This document shows positions 18,040 through 27,202 of a stretch of 64,000 nucleotides of DNA, one piece after another. Below the pieces are notes generated by a model, which was given only the letters and a program-made list of their open reading frames with translations, did not search any database and had not been told where the DNA came from. Source of the stretch: Jejubacter calystegiae (GTDB taxonomy: Bacteria; Pseudomonadota; Gammaproteobacteria; Enterobacterales; Enterobacteriaceae); contig NZ_CP040428.1 of NCBI RefSeq assembly GCF_005671395.1, forward strand, positions 3,844,001-3,908,000. Reading direction: 5' to 3'. The first letter of the stretch is position 1; the number at the start of each line of letters is the position of its first letter. Position numbers and translations under genes: made by a program.

Positions 18040-18169
18040 CCGTTGCTCCCACGACCTGACGATAATAATTCGCTAAGCGTAGACCGCAAACAGCAGCCGT
18101 GCCTCTGGCTACAATTATTATCCAGGCTGAGGGTGTCAGCAGAAATCGCATATCAATCGGGAGTGACTC

Positions 18170-18688
18170 ATGGACGTCATTTTGGTGGACGATAGTGATA
18201 ATGACGTGGGCGTGATGGAAAAGCTGGAGGCCCACAGGCGGGGCGAGCTTCACCGGGCGATCACGATATATGTGTTTAATACTGCGGGTGAACTGTTACT
18301 GCAAAGACGCGCATCCAGTAAATATCATTGCGGTGGTCTGTGGAGCAATACCTGCTGCGGTCATCCGCTACCGGGGGAAACCACGGAAAACGCCGCCCGG
18401 CGACGCCTGCGGGAAGAAATGGGTATCGGCTGCGAGTTACGCTTTCAGTTTAACTTTCAGTACCGGCTGACGTTGCCCGGCGGGATGATCGAGAACGAAT
18501 ATGGACATATCTATTTTGGCGTGTCTGACGAACGTCCGGTGCTGAACCCTGAAGAGGCGGACAACTTTGGCTACCAGACCCTGGCCGAGGTTGAAAAGGA
18601 TATCGTCGCGCGGCCCGGGCGCTATACCCCCTGGTTTACCCTAGTGTTTCCCCGTATCCGGAACCACCCCTTCACCTTTCCCGAGTGA
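18170..18688 (+). CDS. idi: Isopentenyl-diphosphate delta-isomerase, type I
   Basis: 172-residue Nudix-fold enzyme converting IPP to DMAPP, the priming step for isoprenoids. The catalytic cysteine motif SNTCCGHPLPGE is near residue 60 and the metal/Glu motif is seen in ENEYGHIYF near 105; the Nudix-like AARRRLREEMGIG lies between. Length and motifs match type I Idi. The start at 18170 has GGGAG seven bases upstream. No carotenoid genes (crtE, crtB, crtI, crtY) are in this window, so a pigment link cannot be claimed. It is convergent with yncE, 20 bp apart. Confidence 0.9.
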   Translation: MDVILVDDSDNDVGVMEKLEAHRRGELHRAITIYVFNTAGELLLQRRASSKYHCGGLWSNTCCGHPLPGETTENAARRRLREEMGIGCELRFQFNFQYRLTLPGGMIENEYGHIYFGVSDERPVLNPEEADNFGYQTLAEVEKDIVARPGRYTPWFTLVFPRIRNHPFTFPE

Positions 18689-18708
18689 AGAGGTGGCTCG
18701 TCACCGCG

Positions 18709-19779
18709 TTACAGCGCAATACGGATCACATCATCCGGATCGGTCGCCTCTTTCTGGCGGCTGGAAGCCTGCTTCACGCTGACATATAGCGTTTTGCCAT
18801 CGGCGGAAAGCGCCAGGCTGTTCGGGTGAGTCGGGGTCTGAATGGTTTTGGTGACCTTCAGGGTTTTGGCATCAATCACGCTCACGCTGCCTGCCTGACG
18901 GTGAGTCACATAAACTTCATTGCGCTGCGGATTAAACAGCACCGCCAGAGATTCCGGCACCCCGACGGTATCGGTCACTTTGCCGTTACGGGTATCCACC
19001 ACCAGCAACCCTTTCGCCTTTGAATCCGTCACGAAGGCGCGATGCCCGGCGCTATCCAGGCTGATATTCAGGAACATATGGGGCTGGTCATCGTCCAGCA
19101 GTTTGTTACGCGACAACACCTTGTTAGTGGCGGTATCGATGGTAATAAACTCACCGTCCGCATTGCTGGTGTACAGGCGTTTTGCCGCACTATCCAGCGC
19201 CAGACCGGTGTTCATTTTTCCCAGTCCTTCAATGGTCGTGCGCAGCTTCAGCGTGGCGCCATCCACCACCCAGACCACGCTCTGGGGTCCCAGGCCGCCG
19301 ATATAGACGGTATCCGTGGCTTCATCCACCGCCAGCTCGCGCGGCGCCAGAGGACGCACCTCTTTACTGCGCTTGCGGGGGTCGAGCACCAGGCGCCCTT
19401 TTACCTCGCCGGTTTTCGCGTCGATAGCGGTCACGGCGCTGTTGGTGGTGTTGCCAAACCACAGCGTGTGGGTCTGGTTATTGATCGTGGCGCCAAAGGG
19501 TTTCAGGTCGTTATGGATAATCTGGGTGATGTCCAGGGTGGTTGGATCCAGACGGTAAACGACTCCGCCTTTATCAAGCGAACGACTCTGGGAGGTCGAC
19601 AGCCACAGCGCCTGTTCAGAGGGGCTAAACGCCATTTCGTAGGCGCCTTTGGCGACCGGTTTGCGCAGCATCTCTTCGGCGGCGCTGGCGCTCATCGCCG
19701 GGAGTGCGCTGGCGAACAGCGCGGCGCTCATCAGCAGAGCACTCAGCCTGGGCTTAATGGAGCGTGGACGTAATTCCAT
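18709..19779 (-). CDS. yncE: Periplasmic beta-propeller protein YncE
   Basis: 356 residues: a signal peptide (residues 1-33, ending ASA), then a seven-bladed propeller of YVTN-type repeats (AVTAIDAKTGEVKGRL, LLVVDTRNGKVTDTVG, SVSVIDAKTLKVTKTI). Very close to E. coli YncE, including the last residues PDDVIRIAL. E. coli YncE is an iron-regulated periplasmic protein that binds DNA in vitro; its cellular role is unsettled. The start has AAGGG eight bases upstream, and a Fur-like box lies 62 bp before it. In E. coli it is next to ansP; here 17 kb of other genes separate them. Confidence 0.93.
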   Translation of the reverse strand: MELRPRSIKPRLSALLMSAALFASALPAMSASAAEEMLRKPVAKGAYEMAFSPSEQALWLSTSQSRSLDKGGVVYRLDPTTLDITQIIHNDLKPFGATINNQTHTLWFGNTTNSAVTAIDAKTGEVKGRLVLDPRKRSKEVRPLAPRELAVDEATDTVYIGGLGPQSVVWVVDGATLKLRTTIEGLGKMNTGLALDSAAKRLYTSNADGEFITIDTATNKVLSRNKLLDDDQPHMFLNISLDSAGHRAFVTDSKAKGLLVVDTRNGKVTDTVGVPESLAVLFNPQRNEVYVTHRQAGSVSVIDAKTLKVTKTIQTPTHPNSLALSADGKTLYVSVKQASSRQKEATDPDDVIRIAL

Positions 19780-19840
19780 GATGAATCCCTTTTAAAATGT
19801 TGAAGTTGTCGGCGCTATCCCTTCAGATGGCACACCAGTT

Positions 19841-19859
19841 GAGAATAATAATCATTAAT
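19841..19859 (-). promoter_or_regulatory. Fur box upstream of yncE
   Basis: GAGAATAATAATCATTAAT matches the 19-bp Fur consensus GATAATGATAATCATTATC at 15 positions, with the core AATAATCATTA intact. It lies 62 bp upstream of the yncE start and 125 bp from digH, so yncE is the likelier target. Confidence 0.72.
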
Positions 19860-19983
19860 TAATGTAACAGGCAATCATTTATAATTGTTGACCCGTTTTT
19901 TGCCAGTACAGCCCGAATCAATCAGGCGCACAGGGTAAAAAACCGGTAATCTGCTGCGGTTAATTGATTCTAAGGAGTTTCCG

Positions 19984-21270
19984 ATGGCAGTACGGACAGG
20001 AATTGCGCGCTGGATAATGATGATGCTGTGCATTGCCACAATCGCTGGCTGTTCGCATAAACCGCCCGAAAAGCCGGTTCCCGTCATACCGCCCACCGCA
20101 GAGAAGGCGCCCCAGCCGATGCGTGGCGTCTGGTTAACCACCGTCTCACGCCTGGACTGGCCGCCGGTGGCCTCGGTGCGAGCCGCGCCTCAGCAGCGAA
20201 TCGAAATGCAAAAGCGGGCCATGACGGACAAACTGGATAACCTGGTCCGGCTGGGGGTGAACACCGTCTTTTTTCAGGTGAAACCGGATGGCACAGCGCT
20301 TTACCATTCCGCTATCCTGCCCTGGTCAGAGGTGCTGACCGGTACCGTGGGGGAAGATCCCGGTTACGATCCGCTGGCCTTTGTGCTGCAGGAGGCCCAT
20401 AAACGCGGATTAAAGGTGCATGCCTGGCTGAACCCCTATCGGGTAACGATGAACACCCGCCCTGCCACAGTGGCCGCCCTGGAGCATACCCGCTACAACT
20501 CACCTTCCAGCGTCTGGGTGACCCACCGTGACTGGATTAGGATTGCCAGCGATCGCTATGTGCTGGACCCCGGACTGCCGGAAGTGCGGGACTGGATAAC
20601 CAGCGTGGTAACCGAGTTGCTCGAGCGCTATAACGTTGATGGTATCCAGTTCGACGACTACTTCTACTACGAAACGCCGCAATCCCCGCTGGACGACACT
20701 CAGACCTGGCGCCGCTACGGACAGGCATATGCCGACAAAGCCAGCTGGCGGCGCAATAACACCCTGTTGCTAATCAAACAGGTTTCAACAGCGATTAAGG
20801 CCAAAAAGCCCGCAGTGGAATTCGGTGTCAGCCCGGCAGGCGTGTGGCGTAACCAGAGCGACGATCCGCGTGGCTCTGACACCCGTGGCGCCGCGGCCTA
20901 CGACCAGGCCAGCGCCGATACCCGCCAGTGGGTCGCACTGGGGCTGCTGGATTATATCGCCCCGCAGCTTTACTGGCCGTTTTCCCGCGAGGTCGCCCGC
21001 TATGATGAGCTGGCCAGGTGGTGGGCCAGAGTGGTTAAACCTACCCATACCCGGCTCTATATCGGCGTGGCGCTGTACAAGGTGGGAACCCCATCGCGCA
21101 CTGAGCCGGACTGGACCATTGAAGAAGGCGTGCCGGAACTAAAACGCCAGCTGGATCTGAATGATAAAGTGCCGGAGATTTCCGGAACCATTCTGTTCCG
21201 TGAGGATTATCTTAATCAACCGCAGAATGCCGCGGCGGTAAACTATTTGCGCAGCCGCTGGGGCCACTAA
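19984..21270 (+). CDS. digH: Divisome-localized glycosyl hydrolase, lipoprotein DigH (YddW)
   Basis: 428 residues. A lipoprotein signal peptide ends in the lipobox IAGC (Cys near residue 22), so it is anchored in a membrane, probably the outer one. The rest is a GH10-like TIM barrel of the YddW family: MRGVWLTTVSRLDWPP, FFQVKPDGTALY, KVHAWLNPYRV, and NVDGIQFDDYFYYE with the catalytic-type Asp. E. coli DigH cleaves denuded (stem-peptide-free) glycan strands of septal peptidoglycan. The start has AAGGAG eight bases upstream; a hairpin follows the stop. Transcribed alone, divergent from yncE. Confidence 0.9.
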   Translation: MAVRTGIARWIMMMLCIATIAGCSHKPPEKPVPVIPPTAEKAPQPMRGVWLTTVSRLDWPPVASVRAAPQQRIEMQKRAMTDKLDNLVRLGVNTVFFQVKPDGTALYHSAILPWSEVLTGTVGEDPGYDPLAFVLQEAHKRGLKVHAWLNPYRVTMNTRPATVAALEHTRYNSPSSVWVTHRDWIRIASDRYVLDPGLPEVRDWITSVVTELLERYNVDGIQFDDYFYYETPQSPLDDTQTWRRYGQAYADKASWRRNNTLLLIKQVSTAIKAKKPAVEFGVSPAGVWRNQSDDPRGSDTRGAAAYDQASADTRQWVALGLLDYIAPQLYWPFSREVARYDELARWWARVVKPTHTRLYIGVALYKVGTPSRTEPDWTIEEGVPELKRQLDLNDKVPEISGTILFREDYLNQPQNAAAVNYLRSRWGH

Positions 21271-21275
21271 AAATC

Positions 21276-21302
21276 GAGGAGCCCGCTCAAGGGCTCCTCT
21301 CT
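21276..21302 (+). terminator. Terminator of digH
   Basis: GAGGAGCCC (21276-21284) and GGGCTCCTC (21291-21299) form a perfect 9-bp stem with a 6-nt loop, followed by a short T-containing tail (TCTTAT). Strong stem, weak T-run. Confidence 0.7.
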
Positions 21303-21985
21303 TATATTCTCAATATTATCGATAACAAACTGCCATTGTTGACTGTTCGGCCACTTCTGCAACCATTACTTATTAAATTCCGGCACTCTTCACCCTCAAA
21401 AGATAAGAATTAGCCTGGCTGAAAATCCTCAGTCTCACGCCGTCATAAAAATTATCTTATGCTGAGGCCACTTGCCCGCATTATTTTTTATGATGCTTCC
21501 GAAAATTTCATCCGAAAAACGCACACTCCCTATCCTTACTGACCTGTAGGCTCAGAATCCTGATTTGACAAAAGCAATAATAACGACTATCTGCCGCCAT
21601 AAGTTAACCGCAGCGCTATTTTTACCCCCCGCTACGCTCCCTTAACCGGCTGACCGGACAAACCGCTGTTTTGCCAGGTCGTTTATTGGTAAATATTTTA
21701 TAGTCATTACCATTATATAAATATACTTTTCATATGCGATATATAACAAAACACATAACCATTATCTTGATAATGCCAAAATGCCCGTTATCTGGTCATT
21801 TTTTACAATTGGTAACAAATCCCCTTCTTAGCGTAAGGTGACTTTCCCTCGCCCCTGTCGGTTTTTATCTATTCTTTGAAGCGTTACCCCGACAAACAAA
21901 ATGCTGACCTAATACCAAAAAGGACGCGAGCAAGTCAGGGTAGCCTTTTGATTTTATTTTCATACTGGTGCATGCGAGGACGACT
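21303..21985. other. Long leader/control region of narU
   Basis: About 680 bp without a believable gene, AT-rich from 21,670 onwards. E. coli narU and narZYWV are known to be sigma-S dependent. The segment TATAAATATACTTTTC near 21715-21731 looks like a stationary-phase -10 region, but I cannot place a start with confidence. A TACCCCC at about 21628 resembles a NarL heptamer but is single. No full FNR palindrome (TTGATnnnnATCAA) was found. Confidence 0.4.
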
Positions 21986-23374
21986 ATGTCTCAACAACGT
22001 GACAATGATAACCCGTACCTGCTTAGCGACTGGCATCCGGAAGAGGCCAGTTTCTGGGAAAAGACGGGAAAACACATTGCCAGACGAAATCTGTGGATCT
22101 CGGTGGCCTGCCTGCTGCTGGCCTTCTGCGTCTGGATGCTGTTTAGCGCCGTGGCCGTTCATCTTAATGAGATAGGCTTTCACTTCACCACCGACCAGCT
22201 GTTTATGCTGACCGCGCTGCCGGCCCTTTCCGGCGCCATTCTGCGCGTCCCCTATTCGTTTATGGTGCCCATGTTCGGCGGCCGTTACTGGACGGTGCTA
22301 AGTACGGTGATCCTGATTATCCCCTGCGTCTGGCTGGGCTTCGCCATCCAGAACACCGCCACGCCCTATTGGGTGTTTATGGTAATCGCCCTGCTGTGCG
22401 GCTTTGCCGGGGCCAACTTCGCCTCCAGCATGGGCAATATCAGCTTCTTCTTCCCCAAAGAGCGCCAGGGGAGCGCCCTTGGCATCAACGGCGGTCTGGG
22501 TAACCTGGGCGTAAGCGTGATGCAGCTGGTCGCGCCGCTGATTATCACCCTGCCGGTCTTCGCCTTTTTAGGCGTTGACGGCGTTTCCCTGGAGGATGGC
22601 TCCAGCATGTGGCTGCCGAATGCCGCCTGGGTCTGGGCGCCGCTGCTGCTGCTGGCGACTATCGCCGCCTGGTTTGGTATGAACGATATCGCCAGCTCTA
22701 AAGCCTCTATCGCCGATCAGCTACCGGTGCTTAAGCGTCTGCATATGTGGCTGCTGAGTCTGCTCTATCTTGCCACCTTCGGCTCCTTTATCGGCTTTTC
22801 GGCCGGTTTTGCCATGCTGGCGAAAACCCAGTTTCCGGACGTTGAGATTCTGCATCTGGCCTTTTTTGGTCCCTTCCTGGGGGCGCTGGCCCGCTCTGCC
22901 GGGGGCGTGCTTTCCGACAAACTGGGAGGGGTACGGGTAACCCTGGTGAACTTTGTCTTTATGGCTATCTTCAGCGCCCTGCTATTCCTGACCCTGCCAG
23001 GTAGCGGCTCCGGTAATTTCACCGCCTTCTATGCGGTATTTATGGGACTGTTCCTGACCGCCGGGCTGGGCAGCGGCTCAACCTTTCAAATGATCGCCGT
23101 GATCTTCCGCCGCCTGACCATCCGCCGCGTTAAGCAGCGCGGCGGTAGCGATGCCGAAGCGCAACAGGAAGCGGTAACCGATACCGCCGCCGCGCTGGGC
23201 TTTATCTCCGCCATTGGCGCCATCGGCGGTTTCTTTATCCCCAAAGCTTTCGGATCTTCGCTGGCCATGACCGGTTCGCCGGTGGGCGCGATGAAGATCT
23301 TCCTGGTTTTCTACATTGTCTGCGTACTGCTGACCTGGCTTATCTACGGTCGTAAGACACTCAATACCAAATAG
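21986..23374 (+). CDS. narU: Nitrate/nitrite transporter NarU
   Basis: 462 residues, exactly the E. coli NarU length; MFS nitrate/nitrite porter of the inner membrane with about twelve spans. The NarK/NarU signatures are present: FAGANFASSMGNISFFFP (first nitrate signature) and ALGFISAIGAIGGFFIP (second), each containing the conserved glycines. The start at 21986 lies six bases after GAGGA; the GTG at 21968 is rejected. The gene is 87 bp ahead of narZ and in the same order as in E. coli. It supplies nitrate to, or exports nitrite from, the nitrate reductase encoded next. Confidence 0.94.
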   Translation: MSQQRDNDNPYLLSDWHPEEASFWEKTGKHIARRNLWISVACLLLAFCVWMLFSAVAVHLNEIGFHFTTDQLFMLTALPALSGAILRVPYSFMVPMFGGRYWTVLSTVILIIPCVWLGFAIQNTATPYWVFMVIALLCGFAGANFASSMGNISFFFPKERQGSALGINGGLGNLGVSVMQLVAPLIITLPVFAFLGVDGVSLEDGSSMWLPNAAWVWAPLLLLATIAAWFGMNDIASSKASIADQLPVLKRLHMWLLSLLYLATFGSFIGFSAGFAMLAKTQFPDVEILHLAFFGPFLGALARSAGGVLSDKLGGVRVTLVNFVFMAIFSALLFLTLPGSGSGNFTAFYAVFMGLFLTAGLGSGSTFQMIAVIFRRLTIRRVKQRGGSDAEAQQEAVTDTAAALGFISAIGAIGGFFIPKAFGSSLAMTGSPVGAMKIFLVFYIVCVLLTWLIYGRKTLNTK

Positions 23375-23461
23375 TTTTTTAATCAGCGCCCCGTGACGAG
23401 GGCGCAAAAATGTGAGCAGTGTAACCACAGGGAGGACCATTTCCCTGTCAGGAGAAATAAC

Positions 23462-26400
23462 ATGAGTAAACTTCTCGACCGCTTTCGTTACTTCAAACAG
23501 AAAGGCGAGACCTTTTCCGGCGATCACGGCCAGGTGCTGCACACCAACCGCGACTGGGAAGACAGCTATCGCCAGCGCTGGCAATTCGACAAGATTGTCC
23601 GTTCCACCCACGGCGTAAACTGTACCGGCTCCTGCAGTTGGAAGATCTACGTCAAGAACGGACTGGTCACCTGGGAAACCCAGCAGACCGACTATCCGCG
23701 CACCCGCCCCGATCTGCCGAACCACGAACCGCGCGGCTGCCCGCGCGGGGCCAGTTACTCCTGGTATCTCTACAGCGGCAACCGCCTTAAGTATCCGATG
23801 ATTCGTAAGCATCTGCTGGAACTGTGGCGCGACGAGAAGTCCCGTCATAGCGACCCGGTGGACGCCTGGGCTGCGATTATGGCGGACAAAGAAAAGAGCA
23901 AGAGCTATAAGCAGATGCGCGGCCGCGGCGGCTTTGTGCGATCGAACTGGAAAGAGCTGAACGAGCTGATTGCCGCCGCCAACGTCTGGACCATCAAGAA
24001 CTATGGCCCCGACCGGGTAGCCGGTTTTTCGCCGATTCCGGCGATGTCGATGGTCTCCTACGCCGCCGGTACCCGCTATCTGTCGCTGATCGGCGGTACC
24101 TGCCTGAGCTTCTACGACTGGTATTGCGATCTGCCCCCAGCTTCCCCCATGACCTGGGGCGAACAGACCGACGTACCGGAGTCTGCCGACTGGTATAACT
24201 CCAGCTATATCATCGCCTGGGGCTCTAACGTCCCCCAGACCCGTACCCCGGACGCCCACTTCTTTACCGAAGTGCGCTATAAGGGCACCAAAACCATCGC
24301 CATCACGCCCGACTATTCGGAAGTCGCCAAGCTGTGTGACCAGTGGCTGGCGCCAAAACAGGGCACTGACAGCGCTCTGGCGATGGCGATGGGCCATGTG
24401 ATTCTTAAAGAGTTCCACCTCGATAACCCCAGCGACTACTTCCTGGATTACGCCCGCCGCTATACCGATATGCCGATGCTGGTGCTGCTGGAGCCCAATG
24501 AAGCAGGCTACATGGTGCCAGGCCGGATGGTGCGCGCCTCGGATCTGGTGGACGGTCTGGGAGAAGCCAATAACCCGGAATGGAAGACCGTGGCGTATAA
24601 CGATGCCGGTGAACTGGTGGCGCCGAACGGCTCCATCGGCTTTCGCTGGGGCGAAAAAGGCAAATGGAATCTGGAATCCCTGGCCGCAGGCAAAGAGACT
24701 CAATTACGTCTGAGCCTGCTGGACCATCATGACGAGGTGGCGACGGTCGGCTTCCCCTACTTCGGCGGTCTGGAAAGCCCTTACTTCCGCAGCGTGAAGC
24801 AGGAGCCGGTCACCACCCATAAGCTACCGGCCAAACGTCTGACCCTGGCCGATGGCCGCGAATCTCTGGTGGTCTGCGTCTACGACCTGGTGCTGGCCAA
24901 CTACGGGCTGGAGCGAGGTCTGGATGATGAAAACGCCAGCCGCGATTACGGCGACATCAAAGCCTACACCCCGGGCTGGGCCGAACAGATAACCGGCGTA
25001 CCGCGCGCTCATACCGAGCGTATCGCCCGGGAATTCGCCGACACCGCCCATAAAACCCATGGTCGTTCGATGATTATCCTCGGCGCCGGTGTGAACCACT
25101 GGTATCACATGGATATGAACTACCGTGGCATGATCAACATGCTGGTGTTCTGCGGCTGCGTGGGCCAGACCGGCGGCGGCTGGGCGCACTATGTGGGCCA
25201 GGAGAAACTGCGTCCCCAGACCGGCTGGCTACCGCTGGCCTTTGCCCTGGACTGGGGCCGCCCGCCGCGCCATATGAACAGCACCTCGTTCTTCTACAAT
25301 CACGCCAGCCAGTGGCGCTACGAGAAGCTGAGCGCCCAGGAGCTGCTGTCGCCGCTGGCGGATGCTTCGCGCTACAGCGGTCACCTGATCGACTTTAACG
25401 TGCGTGCCGAACGCATGGGCTGGCTGCCTTCTGCTCCCCAGCTTGGCACAAACCCGCTTACGCTTGCCGCCAGCGCAGAAAAAGCCGGTCAGTCGGTGAA
25501 GGACTATACCGTCAACGCTCTGAAGTCCGGCGACCTGCATATGGCCTGCGAACAGCCCGATAACGGCGCTAACCATCCGCGCAACCTGTTCGTCTGGCGC
25601 TCTAACCTGCTGGGCTCTTCCGGTAAGGGTCACGAGTATATGCTCAAATATCTGCTCGGCACCCAGAACGGTATCCAGGGCAAGGATCTGGGCAGCTCCG
25701 ATGGCATAAAGCCCGAAGAGATCGACTGGCAGACCCCGGCGATTGAAGGCAAGCTCGACCTGCTGGTCACCCTGGATTTCAGGATGTCCAGTACCTGTCT
25801 GTTCTCTGACATCGTGCTGCCTACCGCCACCTGGTATGAAAAAGACGATATGAATACCTCGGATATGCATCCGTTTATTCACCCGCTCTCTGCCGCCGTC
25901 GATCCCGCCTGGGAATCCCGCAGCGACTGGGAAATCTACAAGGGCATCGCCAAATCCTTCTCCGAAGTCTGTCAGGGCCACCTTGGGCAGGAAACCGACG
26001 TGGTGATGGTGCCGCTACAGCACGACTCCCCCGGAGAGCTGGCTCAGCCGTTCGAGATTCAGGACTGGCGTAAAGGCGAATGCGATTTGATTCCCGGTAA
26101 AACCGCGCCGACCATTGCCACCGTAGAGCGCGACTACCCGGCCACTTACGAGCGCTTTACTTCACTGGGGCCGCTGCTCAATACCCTGGGCAACGGCGGT
26201 AAAGGCATTAGCTGGAATACCGATAAAGAGGTGGATCTGCTCGGTAAGCTTAACTACATCAAGGCCGACGGCCCGGCCCAGGGACGCCCGAAGATCGACT
26301 CCGCCATCGACGCCGCCGAAGTCATTCTGACCCTGGCGCCGGAAACCAACGGTCAGGTGGCGGTCAAAGCCTGGCAGGCGCTGGGCGAATTTACCGGTCG

Positions 26401-27202
26401 CGATCATACCCACCTTGCCCGCCCCAAAGAGGAAGAGAAGATCCGCTTTCGCGACATTCAGGCCCAGCCGCGTAAGATTATCTCCAGCCCCACCTGGTCA
26501 GGACTTGAAGATGAACATGTCTCCTATAACGCCGGGTACACCAACGTTCACGAGCTGATTCCGTGGCGCACCCTTTCCGGTCGTCAGCAGTTGTATCAGG
26601 ACCACCAGTGGATGCGCGACTTCGGCGAGAGCCTGGCGGTCTATCGCCCGCCTATCGATACCCGAAGTATCGACAATATGAAGGATATGAAGCCCAACGG
26701 ATTCCCGGAAAAGGCGCTTAACTTCCTGACGCCACACCAGAAATGGGGCATTCACTCCACCTACAGCGAAAACCTGCTGATGCTGACCATGTCGCGCGGC
26801 GGGCCCATTGTCTGGATAAGCGAAGTGGACGCCAAAGAGCTGGGCATTGCCGATAACGACTGGATCGAAGCCTTTAACGCCAACGGCGCCCTCACCGCCC
26901 GTGCGGTGGTGAGCCAGCGCGTGCCGTCCGGCATGACCATGATGTATCACGCCCAGGAGCGCATCATGAACATCCCCGGTTCGGAAATCACCGGCCTGCG
27001 CGGCGGGATCCACAACTCGGTGACCCGCGTCTGCCCGAAACCGACCCATATGATTGGCGGCTATGCCCAACTGGCTTACGGTTTCAACTATTACGGCACC
27101 GTCGGCTCTAACCGCGATGAGTTCATCATTATCCGCAAAATGAAAAATATCGACTGGCTGGATGACGAAGGAATGAATCAGGTACAGGAGGCAAACAAAT
27201 GA
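23462..27202 (+). CDS. narZ: Nitrate reductase Z, alpha (molybdenum) subunit
   Basis: 1246 residues, the E. coli NarZ length. Catalytic subunit carrying the bis-MGD molybdenum cofactor; reduces nitrate to nitrite on the cytoplasmic side. The N-terminus has the FS0 cluster ligands (HGVNCTGSCSWKIYV, with His then three Cys), and YNSSYIIAWGSNVPQTRTPD near residue 240. The start at 23462 has AGGAGA upstream; the ORF start at 23393 adds 23 residues absent from the family. It overlaps narY by 4 nt (ATGA). Assigned to narZ rather than narG because the linked transporter fits NarU and no narXL lies upstream. Confidence 0.95.
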   Translation: MSKLLDRFRYFKQKGETFSGDHGQVLHTNRDWEDSYRQRWQFDKIVRSTHGVNCTGSCSWKIYVKNGLVTWETQQTDYPRTRPDLPNHEPRGCPRGASYSWYLYSGNRLKYPMIRKHLLELWRDEKSRHSDPVDAWAAIMADKEKSKSYKQMRGRGGFVRSNWKELNELIAAANVWTIKNYGPDRVAGFSPIPAMSMVSYAAGTRYLSLIGGTCLSFYDWYCDLPPASPMTWGEQTDVPESADWYNSSYIIAWGSNVPQTRTPDAHFFTEVRYKGTKTIAITPDYSEVAKLCDQWLAPKQGTDSALAMAMGHVILKEFHLDNPSDYFLDYARRYTDMPMLVLLEPNEAGYMVPGRMVRASDLVDGLGEANNPEWKTVAYNDAGELVAPNGSIGFRWGEKGKWNLESLAAGKETQLRLSLLDHHDEVATVGFPYFGGLESPYFRSVKQEPVTTHKLPAKRLTLADGRESLVVCVYDLVLANYGLERGLDDENASRDYGDIKAYTPGWAEQITGVPRAHTERIAREFADTAHKTHGRSMIILGAGVNHWYHMDMNYRGMINMLVFCGCVGQTGGGWAHYVGQEKLRPQTGWLPLAFALDWGRPPRHMNSTSFFYNHASQWRYEKLSAQELLSPLADASRYSGHLIDFNVRAERMGWLPSAPQLGTNPLTLAASAEKAGQSVKDYTVNALKSGDLHMACEQPDNGANHPRNLFVWRSNLLGSSGKGHEYMLKYLLGTQNGIQGKDLGSSDGIKPEEIDWQTPAIEGKLDLLVTLDFRMSSTCLFSDIVLPTATWYEKDDMNTSDMHPFIHPLSAAVDPAWESRSDWEIYKGIAKSFSEVCQGHLGQETDVVMVPLQHDSPGELAQPFEIQDWRKGECDLIPGKTAPTIATVERDYPATYERFTSLGPLLNTLGNGGKGISWNTDKEVDLLGKLNYIKADGPAQGRPKIDSAIDAAEVILTLAPETNGQVAVKAWQALGEFTGRDHTHLARPKEEEKIRFRDIQAQPRKIISSPTWSGLEDEHVSYNAGYTNVHELIPWRTLSGRQQLYQDHQWMRDFGESLAVYRPPIDTRSIDNMKDMKPNGFPEKALNFLTPHQKWGIHSTYSENLLMLTMSRGGPIVWISEVDAKELGIADNDWIEAFNANGALTARAVVSQRVPSGMTMMYHAQERIMNIPGSEITGLRGGIHNSVTRVCPKPTHMIGGYAQLAYGFNYYGTVGSNRDEFIIIRKMKNIDWLDDEGMNQVQEANK

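Noticed and set aside
18170-18688. idi as part of a carotenoid cluster
   Set aside because: No crt genes are present within the window.
23078-24703. 541-codon minus-strand frame opposite narU/narZ
   Set aside because: It lies antisense to two clear genes, shows no family character, and arises from the GC-biased codon use. The same holds for long antisense frames at 25229-25981, 27451-28653, 41072-42196, 48622-49689 and 52694-53704.
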